DNA from: Linnemannia hyalina
Lineage: Eukaryota > Mortierellomycota > Mortierellomycetes > Mortierellales > Mortierellaceae
NCBI GenBank assembly: GCA_019671135.1
Contig: JAHRHY010000009.1
Coordinates: forward strand, 558,001-622,000
DNA: 64,000 nt
Direction of reading: 5' to 3'
In this document: piece by piece, positions 1 to 11,308 of the stretch
Layout of the letters: each line of letters starts with the position of its first letter
Numbering within the stretch: position 1 is the first letter of the stretch
Translations under genes and position numbers: made by a program
The notes under the pieces: model-generated
Told to the model about the DNA's origin: nothing
Databases searched by the model: none
What the model saw: only the letters and a program-made list of their open reading frames with translations

Positions 1-322
1 TTCCTGTTATCTGTCTATTCTGTGTCTATCTCACAGCAACCCCACTGGCTACCCCTCTTCTTTTCCCGTCCTTGTGATTCCCTCCGTTCCCTTGCAGGCG
101 TTTGATTTTTGTTGTATAAAAGACAAAGCCCCTGCCCACTTTTTTTTGTTCTTCATCCCCTCCTTCTCTCTTTCTCACTCACCCCTCACAGCTTTCTACA
201 AGCACCCAATAACAAATACCCTTTCTCCTTCTCGCTCTCTCCCGCCACTAAAACAAACAACAATCTCTCCTCCCTCTTTTACGAACAACCCTCACCCTCA
301 CCCACACCAACAAACAACAATC

Positions 323-1089
323 ATGGTCAAGTTCACTACCCTCCTTGTCGCCACCGTTGCGATCTTTGCCGCCTCAGCCTCGGCCCAGGTCAGCACCCCT
401 CCCCGCGAGTTTAACGCCGCTTCCCTCCCCTTTGACGAGTCCGAGGGCAACTACACCATCTCTGGCAACGATATCCACCTCGAGAAGCGTGCCGCCAAGA
501 CCAACGTTCTCTCTGCTGCCGAGCAAAAGAGTATCCTCGATACCCACAACAAGTACCGCGCCCGCCACGGTGCCAAGCCCTTGAAGTGGAACACCAAGGC
601 TGCTGCCTTTGGCGATAACTGGATCCAGGCTTGTCAGTTCAAGCACAGCGGTGGCAAGGTGTGTACATGATCCTTTGGCATAATTATGTGCTCTTGTCTC
701 TCTCTCTCCTTCTGCTTTATCCATCTTCTTCGCTGCGATCGATTGCATTGCAACTATCGACCAATGGGCTCATCTTTTTCACTCCCCTCACATTTATTTT
801 TCCCTCCACAAATTAATAGTACGGAGAGAACTTGGCTGCCGGCTACAAGAACTTCAAGACCGGTATCGACGCCTGGTACAACGAGGTCAGCAAGTACAAC
901 TACAAGAACCCTGGGTTCTCCATGGCCACCGGTCACTTCACCCAGGTCGTCTGGAAGGGCTCCAAGACTGTCGGATGCGCCAAGAAGTTCTGCCCTGGAT
1001 CCAACTGGACTATCTACATCTGCAACTATGACCCCCCAGGCAACTACCAGGGCGAGTTCAAGAAGAACGTCTTGCCTCGCAAGAAGTAA
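323..1089 (+). CDS. Secreted CAP/PR-1-like (SCP/TAPS) protein, two exons
   Basis: Joined from 323-658 and 820-1089, giving 201 aa; the intron (GTGTGT...AATAG) is in phase 0. Residues 1-21 form a signal peptide ending ASASA. A Lys-Arg pair at 55-56 looks like a Kex2 processing site, so the protein is probably a prepro-protein. The CAP domain follows: the helix-1 His is about residue 75 (THNKYRARHG), the central Glu is 115 in YGENLA, and the second His is 151 in the CAP1 signature GHFTQVVWKGSKT (150-162). The CAP2 signature YICNYDPPGNY is at 178-188. Cysteines near 164, 170 and 180 fit the family disulphides. Fungal relatives (yeast Pry proteins, plant PR-1) are exported and bind sterols or fatty acids; a similar role is inferred. 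The ATG at 323 is the first with a signal peptide; the in-frame upstream ATG at 74 would destroy it. An AATAAA-like signal lies near 1208. Confidence 0.93.
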
Positions 1090-4000
1090 AAACATTTCTC
1101 TTCTAGCTTGCCTTTACCATGAAAAATATATGGAGAAGATGGGAGGCGGTTTTTGGTTGAATGAGGAAGGAACTCGGCTGGTTCGAGTTTCTTCTGTTTA
1201 ATACGAAAAATAAATCGATCTTCATATATCTCCTATCTTTCAAATTGTGATGTGCAACGACTGATGGAAGGACTCGGGCGAAGCAAACGGACAGCATTCT
1301 GATATCACCTCACCCTTCCAAATGATTAAAACCAAAAGACTGGAATAGTGGACGCGTTCTGTAGCTGGGAAGCATGTGATGGAGTCAGAGAACGAGCCCC
1401 GAAGATATCGTCGATCTTATATCTCTTGGAGTACTCTTTTTTCCTTCTCATGACAGAGCGAGGGAGGATAGGATAACAACAAAGGAGCGTCCTTTAGCAA
1501 ACCAATCTAAACACGCTTTGCCTTGTCGAGGTATCCATTTACCTTCGACATAGTCTGTCATTCACTGAAAGATGATCTCCCAGCATGCATGTAGGCCTCA
1601 CTCCTCCATTTCCTACCCTCTCGCCATCAACATGTTTCTGAGAAATAGTGGCACCTCAATTGTGGCTTATCTCCTCTAGCCATCAAATTGAGGCTTATCA
1701 TCTCCAATGCAAGGGAGGCGAGGCTTCGCAAACATCTGTCCTTCTTGCTTTTCTAATTGGTTGAGTTGAGTTTATGCGTATCCCAGCCCCATGTGTCGCA
1801 TGTCGATCGCGCACACGTTGTTCCTTTCAGTGCCACTACTGTACCTCCATCACACCCACCTGTCCGCTTAAACAAATGGCACTATATTTACGCGGTCTAA
1901 TACAACGTAGAGGGGTGAAGGAGGAATACGAGAAGATAAGCATCATCGAGCATACCATACCATGCCGCACCAACATCTTCCTCCACGGTCTTTCCTATTT
2001 CTTGATTTACCCATGCGCAAAACGCAACAACAAAGCATAAAGAAAGGGAAAATTTTCCTAATTCAATCGATCCATAACGTACAATTGCGCGGACGTGCGG
2101 TTATATTGCGGGTGGCAAAAAAAAAAAAAAAAATGCGAAGTGGACGCCTCATCTGTCGGTTAGATTCTAATCCGAATAAGGGACAATTGCTTTGTAAGAA
2201 CGTGCGTCTTTCCCGCTTGACTTTTTTTTCCCTTTCGCACTCTGTGTACAGTATGTGCTTGCATGTCATCTCTTCGTTTTTTTTTTGACCCCCTTATTTC
2301 CATTTAGATGGACGTGGGTCCAAGAGAAATAATTATTAATCGATAGAGATAGAGAAGAAGACACAAAGGCATGCAACTCCCAATGCATGCCGTATAGCAG
2401 CCAAGAGCCATGTGTCTACTCCTCCTGTTTTTCCTTGTAGAAAAACTGCGCATTCTTTTCGTTTGTGGGACGTGATCGGGCATAGTATCAAACGAGAGAA
2501 AGGGATAACAAGTAGCCGAAGAGGAATATGCAAGTGAGAGAAATGAAAAGGTATGGAGGGCAAAATATGAAAGGAAAAGTTGTGAGTGCTTGTTGAGAGT
2601 AGAGAGTAGAGAGTAGAGAGTAGAGAGTGGAGGGTTGTTGCACAGAACAAGCAGCAAAAAAACGTCCGTTTGAATCAATAGCCTTGTGGGGATGTCAACA
2701 TGGAAAGTAAAAAGAGAGAGAGAGAGAGAGAGTGAGAGAGAGAGAGCGATCGGCAGGAAGTAGGTCATGCGGATTGACGACTAAAAGTAGAAAGTGAGAA
2801 AGAAAGAACAACGAGAAAGGTTAGGAAGAAGGAAGGACAAGAAAAAATGGGCTGAACAACCAAAGAACAAACAAAACAAAACGACAAACGAGAACTCGTT
2901 TGAACGTTTGACCCATCAAAAGAAGTGATCAAATGGGCGAAGATCATAGAAAGGAATGGAATAAGAAGGGAGGCGCAGACGGCAATGAAGGATGCAAATG
3001 ATTCAAAGACACGTTTCTCTGCCCTTCTAATTGACTCAAGTACACCGCCCCCAACCCAATTAACCCTCTTTTTGTGCTCCCTTGATTTCTGCTTCTGCGG
3101 ACCACTTGTTTCTTCCGGCCCGAGGGAAATAAAACATTTTCGTCCTCCGGTCCTTGGCTGTTGTCACGGCGTCAGAGGCAGCGTGGGCGAATCTTTTTCC
3201 TTTTTTTTATGTCGCTGATCACTTTTCTTATGTGCAAGTTGACTGGGTTCCTCTCATTCACTCCTTATGCAGCAAATTGCCTTATCAGGACAACCGCTTC
3301 ACCACGGTCCCTTTCGTCCAATGGAAGAGACCGGAACTTCTTTTGCCCCTTCCCCCTGTTCCCTTTCCTACCCATTCTTCTTCACGTCTCTATCGATCAT
3401 CAACCTGTTCGTGAGGCAAAGACAATCCCTCCACCGAGTCACGCAGCTACTTCTGATCGATTAATTATGTGGGCTGTTCCGCTTTCTCTCCACCCTAATT
3501 CATTGGGACTTGGCATCATGACACGGAACTTACCTAGAGAAACCTGGTTATTGTTGTTCCCTCGTCTTTACAAGGAAAACTTGGACATCGTGCCTAGTCT
3601 GATTGCTATTTTTGGGAGAGAAAGGGTGAGGCTATGTGGGATGGGTAGCCGTAAGGGCTGCAGTTTGGGCGAAGTTGAAGAGAAGAAGGGGGAGGAAGTG
3701 AGAGACTGAGTGGATAGAGAGAGGGGGTAAAGAGTGGCTAGAAGCTAGAAAAGGCCATGTTGTATTGGACTGTACAAGAATAGAAAGAGCTACCTCCTTT
3801 ATTTCCCTTGACTTCTTTGCCAGTCTCTCTGCCAGTCTTTGTGCCTTGCCTATTTGTCTCTGTGCCTATCTCTGTGCCTGGTCTGTCCTTCGGTCAAAGC
3901 CTTCGCCGTTCAACTATTGTGAAATGAAGAGCGCCTCTTCGAAAATAACTCTTTTACCTTACTCGTTCAAAGGAGAGAGAAAGAAGGAATCAGCGCATTG

Positions 4001-4904
4001 CATACACGTACAAAAGCACACCGTCCTACAAGCAGCACATTCATTGGAAGCCAAAGAAAAAAAAGGAACAACGCATGGTCCATGGGCCATGGTCAAAAGA
4101 TATCATTCAAGGGGGTGCATGGTCAGGATGTGCTGGAAGGCTTTGATTTGATTTTGGGCTATGCAAAAGAGAGAGAGGGAGGGGTGAGTGAGCACGTTGT
4201 GCTGTTGAGAGACCGACCCATGGTGGTCCATGGGGATTGTGCGCTGTGTCTACTATCTACTTGTCCTTGCACACTGAGCTCACATAGTCGACACCTTATG
4301 TTGGACACAGGCAAGTGTTTTTCGACCATCTTTTTGTAATGAGCATCGACTCAACTGCACCTTGCCATTGCGCTATTTTCTGAAGTTAGATGGGCACAGA
4401 ACAGGAAAACGTGACCTGGCCCTGCAAGAAGTTCACCCCCTATCCTCTTCTCTTCTCGCCCACTCCCTCGACTGTGCTCTCGTCTCAGTGGAGAGGAAAA
4501 ATAAACGACTTTTCGCCCATTAGCCTCCTCGTGGATCGACACATTGATTTACACTTTGTCTTTGTTTGCCCTTGCCCGCCCCTTGGCTTTACTTGTTTGC
4601 CCTTGGCGTGGACTGGACCCTGTTCTTTTGTTGTCAAATGAACATGCAGTTAGACAGAATTGCCTAGCCCAAGTGTTCCCCGAGGAGGAATTCTTCTAAC
4701 GCAACACACAGCTCATATTGGACCTATGGACTTCAAACAAACGTTTACTTTTGCTCTTTGTCTCTTTGCTTTGCTTTTGTCATGAATGATGAACGTGTGG
4801 AGGAGGAGGTTGTTGTAATTGCTGTTGTTGGATGGCTCAATGGCGTGGTGTGATGGTCATCTACCATCCATCATCCGCCATAGTATCATGAGGTTCTCTT
4901 CTCA

Positions 4905-4967
4905 CTCTCTCTCTCACTCTCTCTCACTCTCTCTCACTCTCTCTCACTCTCTCTCACTCTCTCTCAT
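4905..4967. repeat. Decamer CT-rich minisatellite
   Basis: About six head-to-tail copies of a 10-bp unit (CTCTCACTCT in one register). It has no coding role that I can see. Confidence 0.85.
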
Positions 4968-7767
4968 CCTCTGTCTTTCCCGCCAGTTTTTTTTTTACCT
5001 TTGGCTAAGGTTGCTAACTCTCCTGCTTTTTGTTATCCCAATTGTGCTATCCATTCTTTGACTGTGTTCCCCTGCCAGGTGCTTTTTTTTTTTTGTATAT
5101 ACACCATGGTTCTTTTGCGACAAATGGTCATATTCGCCTTTTTTAGGCGTTCTTGTCGCCGTATACTCTAGCTTAGTCGGTGGTTTTCATTTCACCCCAC
5201 TGCCCACTCTACCAGCCTACATTCTCCATGGCCACGTTGCTATTCTCTTTTGTTCTTCCGAAAAAAAATATGTTACGAGAGTAGATAACTGGCCAAGAGG
5301 TGAGATATTCGTGTGTAAACTAGCAAAAAAACCCCCCAGAGAAGAGATGGATCGCTCGAGAACGTGGGACTATTATTGAGCTCTCATCCACTTTTTTTTT
5401 TCTTTCTTCTCTCTCTCTCCACAATAGAAACCTCGGATAGATGGACAAAAAAGATGGAGAAGAAACGCAAAAAAAGAAACGAGAGATGGATGGTGGGTAA
5501 CAGCAACCAACACCAAACAACAACAACAATAACAAACAATAATAATCGAATAGAAAACAACCACAATTCATTGAACGACCAACCGACCGACTGACGAGGT
5601 GAGCAAGAAGCTCGAGGAGAAGGAAAGACAAGCATAGAGTTCATGCAAAGCAAAAAAAAAGAGGGGGCGTGAGGACTGAGGGGGGGTGTGATGGACCAAC
5701 CATTGACTATTGAACCATTGAGCTCTCAACATTGGTACCAGAATATTAAGCTGTCTGGGTGGCCCGTTGAGTAAAAAAGAACAGAAAAGGCGAGACGAGA
5801 GTTCATCATTGATGCGTGTGAGCATGAACCTGACCTGACCTTGTTTTTTTTTCTCTTGGATACCAAGTGCAGTGCATTATGTTGGTGGGGAGTGGAGGTT
5901 TGATGCGGTCTTATCCCTTCTCTTTATCTCCCTTCCTTTCTCCCCATTCTTGTTTTCTCGACTCTCGAACTGCACAATACACATCACACAAAAAATAAAC
6001 CAGAATCAATTGAGCATCTCGTCGATAGCGTAGGAACACGACACCATGGTTGTACACTAACAGGATTCTTTGATACATGCAAAAGCAAAGCAAAGATAGG
6101 CAATTGACAATTGACAATAGACACGTTCCTATGCAAGAGCACAAAGAAAATGAACAGGTAGAAAAGGGGGAGGGACATGGTAATGTAGATGAAGCATAAC
6201 AACAATAAGAAATCCGAGTGTACAGTGCATGGGATGGGGGGGGACATAAACAGCGGACAGAGTGTAGATTATGCAAAACGAACACAAAAGGCAAGCCCAT
6301 CATAGCTCCCTCTCCATCCGCCCGGTCGTCCATTTGTCCTTCCTTCAAGCAGTAAAAGGCAGATATTGGAGATGGTCGTATGATTGTCTCTTGTGTTTGT
6401 AGGTTGTTTGAGAACTAAAAGGGGAAGGACGCGAAATAGCTGTAGTAGTAATTAAGGCAGAGGAAGAAGAACGATAGACGAAGAAACGAAGGAAAAAGAC
6501 CAATCGTTGAGTAATTGGATCCCCCTTCCTAACCGTCGTGAAAAGGGCCTGGGTCATTACTGTTCCCATGGGTGGTGTTTCGCCGTATTGATCAACAGGC
6601 TCCAGGTCCCCATCTTCACCAACAATTACCCATGTTTTCCAAGAATCATGCATCCATGATATTTTGATGGCTCTACGGCTTCAAAACAAAGGAAACACCA
6701 AAGTGCCAAGAGGGGACGGAGGATTCTAGTATTTCTTAACGGTGGAGAAGAAAAAAAACCACTGGGTTCCCTTTTTCTTCTTTCCTCCACTCTCTCTTCT
6801 TTCGTTGCCAAGCAGTAGAGATCCCATGTCCATCTCTAAAACACACAAATGGATGTATTGAATAGGACTGACTGAGGATGGATGGTTGGTTCGGTTGATG
6901 ATATGTTTTAGGTCTGGAATCCTACCACCACCACCTGCGGCCGGGTTCTAGAAGACAAAGTCGAGAAAACACGCTAGGCTGGACAGAGAAAACCTTGTCA
7001 AGCATTCGTACCTCCTTCTTTCAAGGTCACCCAGGAATCATCCGTTTACTTTACTACCATCGACCATCGAGTAAACAGAAATAAAGGGGAAGAGGCATGA
7101 CAGAGAGAGTAGGAAGAGGAAGAAAAGAGAAAGAGAAGAGGATGGTGTAGAGTAAGAGGCAAAATGGAAGACGGGGCCTGACTGACCAAGGGAACTATCA
7201 GTCGATTTGTTGACGACGAGGAGTTGAAGGAGCTAAAAACGGTAGAACCGGTACTCACATCATAGAAAGTCAGAGAGCGAGGAGAGACTGAAGAAGGAAC
7301 AGCAACCAGAGGATTCTCTCCTCTTCGCTCTCTCTAGGTGTGGTGTCTACATTGTTGTTTTCCGAAACGCGAACGAAAATATCCGGAAGGCGTAAACGGT
7401 AGAAAGGAGTAAGAAGGAGGAGAGAGGATTGCGCGGTTGCTGTTATTGTTGGCGTTTATCCATGTCCTCTTTTTTTAGCACTCTGGTTTTTTTCTAGAGA
7501 AAATAAGGGAGGAAGGACTCTCGTAAACTAGCGAGCGCAGTCGGTATAGTCATGAACGATGACGACGCGTTCGTGATCGTCGGTACTAGTTGATCAAGTG
7601 ATGAGATAAAAGTGAGACTCATAAAGATGTTCCTGTTCTCTGCTTGGCACCAATGTGGAACCAGTTAGTGATGGTGATGACCTTGTGTTAGTGGCACCCC
7701 AGTCCCATCAAACCTGTCTGTCTTGCGGTGCGTTGACTCGTCTGGCCAGGATAAAACGAAGACTGTG

Positions 7768-7792
7768 CTCTCTCTCTCTCTCTCTCTCTCTC
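7768..7792. repeat. (CT)n microsatellite
   Basis: An uninterrupted run of about twelve CT dinucleotides in non-coding DNA. Confidence 0.9.
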
Positions 7793-9955
7793 GTGAGTAA
7801 AAGTGTGTGCGTGGTCGCTTTGCAACAAGAGAACGTCGACAATTAGAGTTGGGTATATGCCAGTTAGGCTTTCTTTGTTTTTCTTGTCTTTGTGTCGATA
7901 ATGAGAACAAGTGTACTCACCAATGCTCGTCATTGTTGACAAATAACAAAAGCTGGCTCTTCCCTGTTTTCGCGTTCGTGTTGTTATTGTTGTTAGGAAG
8001 AAACAAGGCGATCTACGCTGTACTTCCCTCTCCTCGTCCATCTCCCCTGTTTCTGCTTGTCTTTTCGCAAGGTTGTACCATCCTCTCTCCTCCCTCACTT
8101 CCGTTGATGCATCATATCTTCCGATGAAAAAGACAACAAATAGACAAACAATGAACAAGCAAGCAAGAACATACCTGTCCTGTTTTCCTTTGTACTGTAC
8201 CTTTTCTCTTTCTCTTTGTTCATTCCTTCCTCGTTTCCTTTTCCTCTGTCCCTCTCTCTCTCCCCTTTCTTTTGTTCGTTCATCGTCAATGCCATGGCCC
8301 TCGCTAGGTCAAGGCTAGCATGAAAAGGAGATAGATTGAACGGGAGGTGGGAGTGAGCACGATAAGAGAAAAAGGTGTCTAGGAAGTGGCGCGAGATTTT
8401 TGGGATTTAAGTAAGGGGGATTTCGAGGAAGTGAGATGAAAGGTGGGGAAGGACCTTTTGGATCTTTCTTCTATCAATACAGGCTGTACAACTACCAACA
8501 AGGGAGAAAATTGACAATTTGAATCCCAGCTAGGAAAGAATTGACGATAAGCAACGAATAGACACCTTTTCTTTACTACCGCAGGCGAAGAAGTGTAGTG
8601 TGGTGCACGGTAAGAAAGTAAGGCAAATTGGGATTGAGCGACGACGTAAAGGCGCAGGGCTTTCTCGAAGAAAAGGAGAAGACAAAGGTATTTTCGACTG
8701 GGATGGGATGGGATAAGTAAATTGGTAATAGACCCGGGACATGGACAATGGTAACGAATGGGAGAGGGATGGCTGGGTTGGTATGTGCATGGACAGCGGA
8801 ATTACAATGACCAGAGGGAGAGTGGATAAGCACAGTGAGGTAGAGGGAGGAAGACAAAAACAGCACCGCCCGTTTTTTCGTTTCGTCCTTTGCCTTTTGG
8901 CTGTTGTCTTTGACCTTGCCTGTCTTTTATACAGGCGACCCGGAACATAACTCTCCGTCATTTGACAGTGGAGGAGGAAGGAGGGCCATGAACAAAGATA
9001 TAAAACAGCTATCAGTCACAGATATCCCCTCGTCGCCTTCCAACGGGATGGATGAGAGTGTCAGCACGATTTACCAAAATAACAGAAATAGCTCATTGCG
9101 ACAGCAGAGCAACAGGCACGGCAATAGCCAAGCACTTCGACCGTTTGTCGTTCGTTCGTTGGCTCGCCCGTTCGAATGTGCAGGGTCTGTTGATTGCTGT
9201 ATGTTCTATTCTAATTGAGGCGCTTCTCACCCTGCTTTGCATGGAATCGACAAAAAAGGTTATTGTTATTGTTAATGGTCTTGCTTTTAGTCGTTCTTTG
9301 TTTATTGTTGTCGAGCAAGCCTTCTATATTTGTCGCAGATGGGGATGTGGAGAAAGGAAAGGTCCTTCCCCTCTTGATTGCTTTTTCTTCCTCTTCGCCT
9401 TCTTGGCCTTCTTTTCAAGTTGCGATCGAAAACTTGTTTGTTTTCTTGGCCGCAGCCCAATCCCAACCCACGCGCCCTCCTCTTCTCTCTTGATCGCCTC
9501 TTGGATGGGAACACAAAAAAGCAAATAGAACAGGGCAAACCAAACCAAACAAGGGGTGGAAAATCAAATAACAAGAAGTAAGTGCCCAGCCTCCCTTGGC
9601 TTCTTGGCTGAGTCCTTGGTTATTGTGTCGTCTGTGTGCCGTGGAGTTTTTATTTTCCTTTCCTGTTCTCACTGTTATCGTTTTCTTGGTACGTGGTGAG
9701 TTGATGGGGGTCAGCCCAAAAAGAAGAAAAAGGGCTTTGGACGTCTTCAGCAATCAAAGAAAGTAAAAGTTGCCGTGGTCAAATGTTGTAGGGTGTGTTT
9801 GCGTAATAATACGCCAAGTGTGAGCGAAGGTAATAATGGCTGGGGTTGGCCAAGGGGTGATAAAAAAAGTGCGAGTGTCGTAAATGGGTGTGGATAGGTG
9901 TGGGCCAGAGAAGAGGCAGAATACACTTGCCACGGTCAGACCCTCTTCCCGTTGT

Positions 9956-10311
9956 CAATTGAAGATAGACTGTTTGGGCCAACGTGGAAATTGGCAATTG
10001 AAGGGTCGAAGGTCAATTGAAATAGAAAAAGCCTCGAAAATGTCAAACGAAGCAGAGACGGCGAAGAGCGGCGTTGATTGTCAACTTGGACAAGGGTCAA
10101 TTGACGATGTGGCGAATATATTGGGTGAGCCAAGTTACTTTATTTCTTATTTTCAATTCAATGGCACAACAGACATGTCGACTTTCGACTTTTTCAGAAT
10201 AGAATAGAAAGAATATTTAATCCAATTCAATTGCCAAGAAAAGAAATAATGAGGAAAAGAACTGCGGACGAGGCGGACGGGCGGAACTTTTTCTTCCGCA
10301 GGAGCAATTGA
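9956..10311 (+). promoter_or_regulatory. Cluster of CAATTGA motifs upstream of the response-regulator gene
   Basis: The heptamer CAATTGA occurs at about 9956, 9995, 10014, 10098 and 10305. A further CAATTG lies at 10228, next to CAATTC half-matches at about 10155, 10223 and 10350. Several are preceded by GT or GG (GTCAATTGA). The core CAATTG is palindromic, as expected for a dimeric factor. The cluster ends about 90 bp before a TATA box and 350 bp before the start codon of the receiver protein, so a transcription-factor binding array for that gene is the simplest reading. The binding factor is unknown. Confidence 0.5.
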
Positions 10312-10402
10312 AGGCCGACAACTTGTTTATTATCATTGAATATCATGCCAATTCAGTTGCCAACAGCAAAGGTCAGCCTGAGTCAAACAAGAGTCTGTCT
10401 TG

Positions 10403-10409
10403 TATAAAA
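10403..10409 (+). promoter_or_regulatory. TATA box of the response-regulator gene
   Basis: TATAAAA followed by a CT-rich stretch and a C/A-rich leader typical of fungal 5' UTRs. The start codon lies about 255 bp downstream. Confidence 0.7.
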
Positions 10410-10663
10410 AGGGTCTCCTCCTTGCCTTCTGCCCCGCTTTTTTTTCTTTCTCTTTCTCTCTTTTCCTCCTTCCAACCTACCCAACTCATACCAAACACTT
10501 TTGCACTCAAAAGCACACTTTTACTTCACGTCAACTCACTCAAACCACAATACTCTCTTCCACCTCCACTCCCACTCCTCTTCGTTCTCACCAGAACCCA
10601 AGCAACAACTTCACCATTACAGCCCGACGCCTCTCCCGCTCCAACTCCAACAACAACCCAAAC

Positions 10664-11308
10664 ATGCTCTGCAGCCTTATCCGCAAAATGTGCACCACAT
10701 CAACAACTTCCCTCCTCCAGGACACCTCTTCTCTTCAAAAGACAACTTCAGCCTACTTCAACAGCGCTATCAACACCATGACCGCCTCCTCCCCTATTCA
10801 CTCGACCATCTCCCCTCCCTCCTCTCCTGCCATGAGCATCGAGAGCGACTTTGAGGACAACGAAGAAACTACCACTACCCAGCCTCGCAAGATCAAGGTC
10901 ATGATCATCGACGATAACTCTGTCAACCTGACCATCCTCTCCCGCCTTCTCAACAAGCACTTTGCCGACACCATCCAGCTCACCTCTGTCCAGAACTCGG
11001 GCCTCGCTGCCCTCGACCAGCTCACCAAGGACGAGGTCGACCTCATCCTCATGGATATTGATATGCCCGTCCTCTCCGGTGTCGAGACCACCACCGCGAT
11101 CCGCAACAACGACTCGCACTCTGAGCACTCGATCCTCGAGCAGAACATGAACGTGCCCATCATCGCCGTCACCACCTCTGACGCCGAGGAGCAGCGCGAG
11201 CTCTACCGCCAGGTTGGCATGGCCGACTGTGTCTCCAAGCCCATTGCCATCCCCAAGCTCCGTATGGCTATCGAGGAGGCCATGAAGACGATCTCCACCA
11301 ACGGATGA
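10664..11308 (+). CDS. Stand-alone receiver-domain response regulator
   Basis: A single exon of 214 aa. Residues 1-75 are Ser/Thr-rich with an acidic patch (ESDFEDNEE) and are probably disordered. The receiver (CheY-like) domain spans about 76-212: acidic pair D83-D84 in VMIIDDNSVN, phospho-acceptor D131 in LILMDIDMP, switch Thr 170/171 in IIAVTTSDAE, and conserved K192 in DCVSKPI. All residues needed for phosphoryl acceptance are present. No kinase or DNA-binding domain is attached, so it probably takes phosphate from a separate histidine kinase or phosphotransfer protein. Fungal proteins of this build (the Ssk1/Skn7 receiver group) act in stress signalling; orthology to any of them is not claimed. 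The ATG at 10664 is the first in frame downstream of the TATA box; in-frame Met at residues 9, 39 and 57 are alternatives. Confidence 0.88.
   Translation: MLCSLIRKMCTTSTTSLLQDTSSLQKTTSAYFNSAINTMTASSPIHSTISPPSSPAMSIESDFEDNEETTTTQPRKIKVMIIDDNSVNLTILSRLLNKHFADTIQLTSVQNSGLAALDQLTKDEVDLILMDIDMPVLSGVETTTAIRNNDSHSEHSILEQNMNVPIIAVTTSDAEEQRELYRQVGMADCVSKPIAIPKLRMAIEEAMKTISTNG

Larger units (their letters stand above)
1090..9940. other. Long gene-poor spacer
   Basis: About 8.9 kb in which I find no convincing coding exon. The open frames present are short, biased to Ser/Leu/Phe or Arg/Glu/Lys by CT- or GA-rich DNA, and show no domain motif. The stretch holds homopolymer A and T runs, a heptamer AGTAGAG repeat near 2598-2632, GA repeats near 2718-2745, a decamer CT-rich repeat near 4905-4967 and a CT tract at 7768-7792. 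It could contain untranslated RNAs or a distal promoter, but nothing in the sequence proves this. Confidence 0.6.

Noticed and set aside
74..322. N-terminal extension of the CAP protein from an upstream in-frame ATG
   Set aside because: It would add about 83 low-complexity residues before a perfect signal peptide; the stretch looks like a C/A-rich 5' UTR.
4905..4967. CRISPR-like array
   Set aside because: The units are contiguous 10-bp repeats without spacers, in a eukaryotic genome.
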